Source: Elephas maximus indicus (Eukaryota > Chordata > Mammalia > Proboscidea > Elephantidae). Taken from it: 64,000 nt of DNA. This document shows, piece by piece, positions 56,385-64,000 of this stretch; position 1 is the stretch's first letter, and every line of letters starts with the position of its first letter. Below the pieces are notes generated by a model. That model ran no database searches and had not been told where the DNA came from. It was given only the letters and a program-made list of their open reading frames with translations. The stretch is from contig NC_064820.1 of NCBI RefSeq assembly GCF_024166365.1, positions 92,766,001-92,830,000 of the forward strand. Reading direction: 5' to 3'. Position numbers and translations under genes: made by a program.

Positions 56385-57366
56385 ATGGCTCGGAGACAAC
56401 AGTCAATATCAAGTCACATAAAGAAACAGACCATAATCACATCAACAGGCTATCAAAACAAAGAACCCAGGGATCTTCTAGATGAAAGTGCGTTCCTGGA
56501 ATTACCAGATGCAGAATACAAAAGTTTAATATACAGAACCCTTCAAGACATCAGGAAGGAAAAGAGGCAATTCACAGAACAAGCCAAGGAACACACAGAT
56601 AAAGCAACTGAAGAAATTAGAAAGATTATTCAGGAACATAATGGAAAGTTTAATAAGCTGGAAAAAACCACAGACAGACAGCAATCAGAAATTCAGAAGA
56701 TTAACAATAAAATTACAGATTTAGATAACTCAATAGAAAGAGGAGCAGAATTGAGCAAGTAGAAGCTAGAATTTCTGAACTCGAAAATAAATCACTTGGC
56801 ACCAATATATTTGAAGAAAAATCAGATAAAAGAATTAAAAAAAATGAAGAAACCTTAAGAATCATGTGGGACACTATCAAGAGAAATAACCTATGAGTGA
56901 CTGGAGTACCAGAACAGTGAGGGATTACAGAAAATACAGAGAAAATTGTTGAAGATTTGTTGGCAGAAAACTTCCCTGATATTGTGAAAGATGAGAAGAT
57001 ATCTATCCAAAATGCTCATTGAACTTAAGACATATTATAATCAAGCTTGCCAAAACCAAAGATAAAGAGACAATTATAAGAGCAGCGAGGGATAAAAGAA
57101 AAGTCACCTACAAAGGAGAGCCAATAAGAATAAGCTCGGACTACTTGGCAGAAACCATGCAGGCAAGAAGGCAATAGGATGACATATTTAAAAAATTGAA
57201 GGAAAAAAATTGCCTGCCAACAATCATATAGCAAGCAAAACTGTCTCTTAAATATGAAGGTGAAATTAAGACATTTCCAGATAAACACAAGTTGAGAGAA
57301 CTCATAAAAACGAAACCAAAACTACAAGAAATACTAAAGGGAGTTCTTTGTTTAGAAAACCAATAA
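56385..57366 (+). pseudogene. L1 'E' ORF1 remnant (RNA-binding protein)
   Basis: Starts MARRQQSISSHIKKQT. The N-terminal 125 residues include a coiled-coil-like stretch (AKEHTDKATEEIRKIIQEHN, then RQQSEIQKINNKITDLDNSI) and end at an in-frame TAG at about 56760. The RNA-binding part follows in broken frames (GVPEQ, ENFPDIVKDEKISIQNAH, IIIKLAKTKDKETIIRAARD, SSDYLAETMQARRQ). A short deletion removes the usual RTP region near 57023. The end (KPKLQEILKGVLCLENQ) stops at 57366. Confidence 0.92.
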
Positions 57367-57822
57367 TATCAGGTATCAACCCAAGACTAGAACACTGGGC
57401 AGAGCAACCAGAAGTCAACCAAGACAGGGAAACCCAAAAAAACCAAGGCAAGATTAAAAAAAAAAAAAGCCCAACACAGGGTAATGGCGATGTTATTATG
57501 TAAAAGAAGACAACATTAAAATAATAAAGAGGGACTAAGAAATTTAATCATACATTTTCCATATGGACAAGAAGATACGGCGATACAAAGAAATAAAAGT
57601 TAGTTTTAAATTTAGAAAAATAGGGGTACATAATAAGGTAACCACAAAGGAGACAAACTATCCTACTCATCAAAATAAAATACGAGAGAAAAATACAGAC
57701 TCAGCAGAAACAAAATCAACAACAACAAATATGAGGAAAGGACAATATATAAAGAAAACCTACTCAGCACATAAAATCAAGTGGGAAAAAGAAACTGCCA
57801 ACACACAAAAAAAGACATCAAA

Positions 57823-60800
57823 ATGATAGCACTAAATTCATACCTATCCATAATTACCCTGGACGTAAATGAACTAAATGCATCAATAAAGAGACAGAGA
57901 GTGGCAGAATGGATTAAAAAACAAGATCCGTCTATATGCTGCCTACAAGAGACACACCTTAGACTTAAGAGACACAAACAAACTAAAACTCAAAGGATGG
58001 AAAAAAATATATCAAGCAAATAACAATCAAAAAAGATCAGGAGTGGCAATATTAATTTCTGACAAAATAGATTTTAAAGTTAAATCCATCAGAAAGGATA
58101 AGGAGGGCACTATATAATGATTAAAGGGACAATACCAAGAAGATATAACCATATTAAATATTTATGCACCCAATGACAGGGCTGCAAGATACATGAAACA
58201 AACTCTATTGGCATTGAAAAGTGAGAAAGACAGCTCCACAATAGTAGTAGAAGACTTCAACACACCACTTTCGGTGAAGGACAGGACATCCAGAAAGAAG
58301 CTCAATAAAGTCACGGAAGATCTAAATGGCACACACAACCAACTTGACCTCGTAGACATATACAGAACACTCCACCTAACAGCAACCAACTATACTTTCT
58401 TTTTTAGTGCACATGGAATATTCTCTAGAAGAGACCACATGTTAGGTCTTAAAGCAAGCCTTAGCTATAGAAAAAAAAAATTTTTTTTTTTTTTTCTATA
58501 GCGGAATGCAAAACTTTGAAATATTTCAAAGCATCTTCTCTGACCATGAGGCCATAAAAGCAGAAATCAATAACAGGAAAAGCACGGAAGAGAAATCAAA
58601 CACTTGGAAACTGAACAATACCCTGCTCAAAAAAGACTGGATTATAGAAAACATTAAGGATGGAATGAAGAAATTCAGAGAATCCAGAGAGAATGAAAAC
58701 ACTTCCTATCAGAACCTTTGGGACACAGCAAAACCAGTGCTCAGAGGCCAATTTATATCAATAAATGCACATATCCAAAAAGAAGAAAGGGCCAAAATCA
58801 AAGAATTATCCCTACAACTTGAACAAATAGAAAGAGAGCAACAAAAGAAACCCACAGGCACCAGAAGAAAACAAATAATAAAAATAACATCTGAACTAAA
58901 CGAAATAGAAAACAGAAAAACAATTGAAAGAATCAACAAGAACAAAAGATGGTTTTTTGAAAAAATCAATAAAATTGATAAACCACTGGGCAAACTGACA
59001 AAAGAAAAACAGGAGAGGAAGCAAACAACCTGCATAAGAAATGAGATGGGCGATATTACAACAGACACAACTGAAATTAAAAGAACCATATCAGATTACT
59101 ATGAAAAACTATACTCAAACAAATTTGAAAACCTAGAACAAATGGATGAATTCCTAGAAACACAATACCTAAACTAAACCTAAATACCTAAACTAACACA
59201 GAGGTAGAACAACTAAATAGACCCATAACAAAAGAAGAGATTGAAAAGGTAATCGAAAAAATTCCCAACAAAAAAAAAGCCCTGGTCCAAAAGGCTTCAC
59301 TGCAGAGTTCTACCAAACTTTCAGAGAAGAGTTAACACCACTACTACTAAAGGTATTTCAGAGCATAGAAAAGGACAGAATACTACCAAACTCATTCTAT
59401 GAATCCACCATATCCATGATACCAAAACTAGGTAAAGACACCACAAGAAAAGAAAATTAGAGACCTATATCCCTCATGAGTGTAGATGCAAAAATCCTCA
59501 ACAAAATTCTAGCCAAAAGAACTCAACAACATATCAAAAAAATAATTCACCATGACCAAGTGGGATTCATACCAGGTGTGCAGGGATGGTTCAACATTAG
59601 AAAAACAATTAATGTAATCCACCACATAAATAAAACAAAAGACAAGAATCACATGATTTTATCAATTGATGCAGGAAAGGCATTTGACAAAGTTCAAGAC
59701 TCATTCATGATAAAAACTCTCAGCAAAATAGGAATAGGAGGAAAATTTCTCAAGATAATAAAGGGTATCTGTACAAAGCCAACAGCCAACATCACCCTAA
59801 ATGGAGAGAGCCTGAAAATATTCCCATTGAGATCGGGACTCAGACAAAGATGCCCTTTATCGCTGCTCTTATTCCACATTGTGCTGGATGTCCTAGCCAG
59901 AGCAATTACAGTAGATAAAGAAATAAAGGGCATCCAGATTGGCAAGGAAGAAGTAAAATTATCTCTATTTGCAGATGACATGATCTTATACACAGAAAAC
60001 CCTAAGGAATCCTCCAGTAAACTACTAAAACTAATAGAAGAGTTCAGCAGAGTATTGGGATACAAGATAAACATACAAAAATCAGTTGGATTCCTCTACA
60101 CCAACAAAAAGAACATCAAAGAGGAAATCACCAAATCAATGCCATTTACAGTAGCCCCCAAGAAGATAAAATACTTAGGAATAAATCTTACCAAAGATGT
60201 AAAAGACTTATACAAAGAAAACTACAGTACACTTCTGCAAGAAACAAGAAGAGACTTACATAAGTGCAAGAACATACCTTGCTCGTGGATAGGAAGACTT
60301 AACATTATAAAAATGTATATTCTACCAAAAGTGATCTATACATTTAATGCAATTCTGATCCAAACCTTAACGACATTCTTTAACAAGATGGAGAAACAAA
60401 TCACCAACTTCATATGGAAGGGAAAGAGGCCCCAGGTAAATAAGGCATTACTGAAAAAGAAGAACAAAGTGGGAAGTCTTACTTTACCTGATTTTAGAAC
60501 CTATTATACCACCACAGTAGTCAAAACAGCCTGGTACCGGTACAACAACAGATACATGGACCAGTGCAACAGAATTGAGAAACCAGACATAAATCCATCC
60601 ACATATGAGCAGTTGATATTTGACAAAGGCCCCAAAACAGTTAAATGGAGAAAAAACAGTCTTTTTAACAAATGGTGCTGTCATAACTGGATATCCATCT
60701 GCAAAAAAATGAAATAAGACCCATACCTCACTCCATGCACAAAAACTAACTCAAAGTGGATCAAAGACCTAAATATAAAATCTAAAATGATAAAGATCAT

Positions 60801-61665
60801 GGAAGAAAAAATAGGGACAATGTTAGGAGCCCTAATACATGGCATAAATAGTATACAAAACACTGTAAAGAATGTAGACGAAAAACTAGATAACTGGGAG
60901 CTCCTAAAAATCAAACACCTGTGCTCATCCAAACACTTCACCAAAAGAGTAAAACGACTACCTACAGAGTGGGAAAATTTTTTAGCTATTACATTTCTGA
61001 TCAGCACCTGATCTCTAAAATCTACATGATACTGCAAAAACTCAACTGCAAGAAGACAACCCAATTAAAAAATGGGCAAAAGATATGAACAGGCACTTCA
61101 CTAAAGAAGACATTCAGGTAGCTAACAGATATATGAGGAAATATTCACGATCATTAGCCATTAGAGAAATGCAGATCAAAACTACAATGAGATTTCATCT
61201 CACTCCAATAAGGCTGGCATTAATCCAAAAAACACAAAAGAATTAATGTTGGAGAGGCTGTGGAGAGATTGGAACACTCCTACACTCCTGGTGGGAATGT
61301 AAAACGGTACAACCACTTTGCAAATCGATTTGGAGCTTCCTTAAAAAGCTAGAAATAGAACTACCATACAATCAAGCAATCCCACTCCTTGGAATATATC
61401 CTAGAGAAATAAGAGCCTTTACACAAACAGTTATATGCACACCCATTTTTATTGCAGCACTGTTTACAATAACAAAAAGATGGAAGCAACAAAGGTGCTC
61501 ATCACGGATGAATGGGTAAATAAATTATGGTATATTCACACAATGGAATACTACGCATCGATAAAGAAAAGTGATGAATCTGTGAAACACTTCATAACAT
61601 GGAGGAACCTGGAAGGCATTATGCTGAGTGAAATTAGTCAGTGCAAAAGGACAAATATTGTATAA
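57823..61665 (+). pseudogene. L1 'E' ORF2 remnant (endonuclease-reverse transcriptase)
   Basis: Begins MIALNSYLSIITLDVNELNA; ends near 61665 (SEISQCKRTNIV). Endonuclease landmarks are SICCLQETHL, TLLALKSEKDSSTIVVEDFN (normally GDFN) and SRRDHMLG (normally SRIDHILG). The linker at 58506-59177 reads KTIERINKNKRWFFEKINKI. The reverse transcriptase is a 413-residue open frame at 59476-60717 with [12 protein letters not shown] (motif A region), [20 protein letters not shown] (family RQGCPLS, so glycine to arginine) and [15 protein letters not shown]. The FADD is intact at residues 165-168 (59968-59979). A frameshift at the A/T palindrome (58464-58502) and stops between domains inactivate it. Confidence 0.95.
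58464..58502. repeat. A10/T15 palindrome inside L1 ORF2
   Basis: GCTATAG, ten A, fifteen T, then CTATAGC. The 39-bp structure is a near-perfect inverted repeat located where L1 ORF2 normally encodes a lysine-rich loop before IFSDH. It breaks the reading frame. Confidence 0.93.
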
Positions 61666-62686
61666 GACCACTATTACAAGAACTTGAATTATAGTTTAAA
61701 CTGAGAAGAAAACATTCTTTGTGGTTACAAGAGGGGGGAGGGAGTGAGGGTGGGAGAGGGACATTTACTAATTAGATAGTAGATAAGAACTACTTTAGGT
61801 GAAGGGAAAGACAGCACACAATACAGCAGAGGTCAGCACAACTGGACTAACCCAAAAGCAAAGAAGCTTCCTGAATAAACTGAATGCTTCGAAGACCAGG
61901 GTAGCAGGGGCAGGGGTCTAGGGACCATGGTTTCAGGGGACATCTAAGTCAACTGGCATAATAAAATCTATTAAAAAAACATTCTGCATTCCACTTTGAA
62001 GAGTGGCATCTGGGGTCTTAAAAGCAAGCAGCCATCTAAGATGCATCAATTGGTCTCAACCCACCCGGATCAACAGAGAATGAAAAACACCAAGGATACA
62101 AGGCGATTACGAGCCCAAGAGACAGAAAGGGCCACATGAGCCAGCGACTACACCATCCTGAGACCAGAAAAACTAGATGATGCCCAGCCACAACTGATGA
62201 CAGCCCTAACAAGGAACACAACAGAGAACCCCTGAGGGAGCAGAAGAGCAGTGGGATGTAGACCCCAAATTCTCATAAGACCAGACTTAATGGTCTGACT
62301 GAGACTAGAAGGACCCCGGTGGTCACGGCCCCCAGACCTTCTTTTGGCCCAGGACAGGAACCATTCCCGAAGCCAACTCTTCAGACATGGATTGGACTGG
62401 ACAATGGGTTGGATAGGGATGCTGGTGAGGAGTGAGCTTCTTGGATCAGGTGGACAGTTGAGACTATGTTGGCATCTCCTGCCTGGAGGGGAGGTGAGAG
62501 GGTGGAGGGGGTTAGAAGCTGGGAAAATGGACACGAAAAAAGAGAGTGGAGGGAGAGAGCAGGCTGTCTCATTAGGCGGAGAGTAACTGGGAGTGCGTAG
62601 CAAGGTGTATATGGGTTTTTGTGTGAGAGACTGACTTGATTTGTAAACTTTCACTTAAAGCACAATAAAAATTATTAAAAAAAAAA
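61666..62686 (+). other. L1 'E' 3' UTR with G-rich purine tract
   Basis: Contains a G-rich purine tract at about 61731-61765 with four or more runs of three or more G (for example GAGGGGGGAGGGAGTGAGGG), known in mammalian L1 3' UTRs and able in principle to form a G-quadruplex. The same tract, complemented, is in L1 D at about 25025-25060. It ends with a normal L1 A-tail. Confidence 0.88.
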
Positions 62687-62811
62687 AGATCATAGTGACA
62701 GGATTTACAACACAAAGGCAAATGATGGACAATCATACAATGAGGGGAATCATGGCCTAGCCAAATTGATAGACATATTTTGGGGGGCAAAATTCATTCC
62801 ATGACACCACC

Positions 62812-63102
62812 CAATTCCTACTGTTTATATGTATCAAAAGAGAAATAAAGGAAGGTAGAACAAGGAAGGGGAGAGGAAAGAAAGAAAGTGAGGAAGGGAG
62901 ACACAGAGGAAAAAGAAACTTGATCCTAAAAGAAATTATAAATGTCAGTAAATATTATATTTTCACATCTTTCCTGTTACTGTAATCACTTGCTTCCTGA
63001 TCCCTTGCTGTTTCCAGGTATCAATCCTCTGCCCTTTCTTAGGTAATCTTATGTTCTCAGAAAGTCTTGGATTGTGAATTTAATTAAAAATCTTACTTCT
63101 GA
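62812..63102. other. No gene; purine-rich patch
   Basis: A GAAA/GGAAG-rich stretch at about 62840-62930 is the only notable feature between the MaLR LTR and L1 M. Confidence 0.5.
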
Positions 63103-64000
63103 GAGGCAGGGGGCCAAGATGGCTGACCAGGTATAAGCTACCACAGATACCTCTTGCAACAAAGAGTCGCAAAAACAAGTGAATCAATCACATACATGAC
63201 AATCTACGAACCCTGAGCATCAAACACAGAGCTAAGGAGTTGACCTGAGTGACAGGGGAGCAAAAAGCCGCGCCCTGGAGCAGCGACCACTTCTGGAACC
63301 AGCATCCTGCACCACAGCCTTGAGCCCTCGCGGTTCCCTGGTGCCAGAGTGGTGGGGCTGATCGCAGCTTACTGAGACGGGGCAAGAACGGGATGCAGCC
63401 CTAACCTCTAACCCCCAACCCCCAGGAATAACCTCGGTAGAGACTCAGCCAGTGCAAGCAGGCTGCACACTGACTCAGCTGACAAGAGAACAAGCAACCA
63501 CAGGGAAGCAGGGACTGATACTGGAAACTGGAGCCAGCGACCCAGTAGAAAACCTTGGCACCGGACTTTGGACTAAGCACAGAGGAGCTGATCACGGGTT
63601 CCTGGGATGGCACAAGCATGGGACGCAGTCCTAGCCCCTGAAGTAACCTCAGCAGAAAGCCAGCCAGGGCACACAGGCTGAACAACGACGTGGTTGACAA
63701 GAGAAGGGGAAATCTCGGGAAGCAGTGACTAGTTTTGGAGCCAGGAGTGCAGCATCCCAGCCAGAAAACCTTGGCACTGGGCTTTGGACTAGGAGCAGAG
63801 GAGACGATCACAGCTTCCTGAGAGGACGCAAGCACAGGATGCAGGCCTGGCCCTCGGGGGCAATCTTGACCCAGCCAGCACACACAGGCTACACATCCTC
63901 TGGAATCTCAGATAAAAAGTCATCACCAAGCAAGATAAGTAACTTTGCCCGTATTGCTACTCTCATCTGTCTATCTGACCTCTCCCCTCCCTACCCCAGG
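63103..64000 (+). mobile_element. L1 'M' 5' UTR, cut by the window end
   Basis: Starts GAGGCAGGGGGCCAAGATGG, the same type as the 5' end of L1 D. It contains tandem monomers: GACAAGAGAA at 63481 and 63696 (215 bp apart), and the ATCGCAG/ATCACGG/ATCACAG sites at 63361, 63591 and 63807 (230 and 216 bp apart). ORF1 would start beyond the window. The 160-codon minus-strand frame at 63401-63883 follows the monomers and is not a gene. Confidence 0.9.

Larger units (their letters stand above)
55155..62686 (+). mobile_element. Full-length L1 'E' (about 7.53 kb), inactive
   Basis: Complete plus-strand L1 with 5' UTR, ORF1, ORF2 and a 3' UTR ending AATAAAAATTATT plus an A-run at 62677-62687. The MaLR target is duplicated over 22 bp with one mismatch (55133-55154 and 62687-62708, starting AGATCATAG), a long, well-kept duplication that argues for a fairly young insertion. 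Stops and frameshifts in both frames exclude autonomous activity. Confidence 0.96.
54616..62806 (-). mobile_element. MaLR-type solo LTR interrupted by a SINE and a full-length L1
   Basis: The left part (54616-55154) and right part (62687-62806) form one LTR of the same family as that at 37915. It runs TGTCTTAGTCATCTAGTGCT, CAGTCTA, AGGCTAGAAATTCAAATTC, ATCTCAAAAGAGATTGGTTT, then ATCATGGCCTAGCCAAATTG and TTCATTCCATGACA. CTACC (54611-54615) and CCACC (62807-62811) give a 5-bp duplication with one mismatch. The AfroSINE at 54699-54841 and L1 E at 55155-62686 are later insertions. Confidence 0.85.

Noticed and set aside
59476-60717. Active L1 reverse transcriptase
   Set aside because: The frame is open and has FADD, but motif B reads RQRCPLS, the upstream endonuclease is frameshifted, and ORF1 has an in-frame stop.
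54616-62806. Endogenous retrovirus with internal genes between two LTR parts
   Set aside because: The two parts are halves of a single LTR, not two LTRs; the sequence between them is an L1, and no gag, pol or env is seen.
63401-63883. 160-codon open frame on the minus strand
   Set aside because: It runs antisense through the L1 M 5' UTR monomers; its internal repeats follow the tandem units and it has no domain.

Overview
The window is nuclear DNA from a placental mammal, almost certainly an afrotherian and most likely an elephant or close paenungulate relative. The diagnostic signals are about twenty tRNA-derived AfroSINE copies, several BovB-type RTE LINEs whose 3' ends resemble the AfroSINE tails, L1 elements of one related set, and MaLR-type solo LTRs. 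AfroSINEs are known only from Afrotheria; the species call is inference.

I find no intact host gene. The only host-derived gene copy is a broken processed pseudogene of the DEAD-box helicase DDX49 (about 17.42-19.76 kb), itself split by an L1 3' fragment that carries an AfroSINE. Everything else recognisable is transposable-element sequence. The rest is AT-rich DNA with microsatellites, homopolymer runs and a few ancient repeats.

Layout. 0-9.5 kb: RTE tail, AfroSINEs (one nested in another SINE), an L1 3' UTR piece and an unusual 17-bp-arm hairpin at 7.84 kb. 9.5-13.5 kb: three old L1 3' fragments. 13.5-19.8 kb: sparse repeats and the DDX49 pseudogene. 19.9-33.9 kb: a nest in which an old L1 fragment holds RTE 'B' (with an inverted 5' end), which holds an AfroSINE and the opposite-strand RTE 'C', which holds a full-length 8.07-kb L1 'D'. 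Repeated target sites mark the inner levels. 33.9-37.8 kb: SINEs, MIR and a hAT-like relic. 37.9-48.3 kb: RTE 'H' (+, split by a MaLR LTR), L1 'J' split by a full-length RTE 'I' (-), RTE 'K' (-), and an L1 3' UTR split by another MaLR LTR. 48.3-54.6 kb: mostly unassigned DNA with SINEs. 54.6-62.8 kb: a MaLR solo LTR interrupted by an AfroSINE and by a full-length 7.5-kb L1 'E' with a 22-bp target-site duplication. 63.1-64.0 kb: the 5' UTR of another L1 'M', cut by the window edge.

All retroelement reading frames seen here carry stops, frameshifts or motif changes, so no element is predicted to be active. The interest lies in the insertion history: the nests give relative ages, the RTE pair H/I forms a multi-kilobase inverted repeat, and the L1s show two different 5' UTR types on related bodies, one of them built of tandem monomers of about 215-230 bp. 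I found no evidence of a new functional system.
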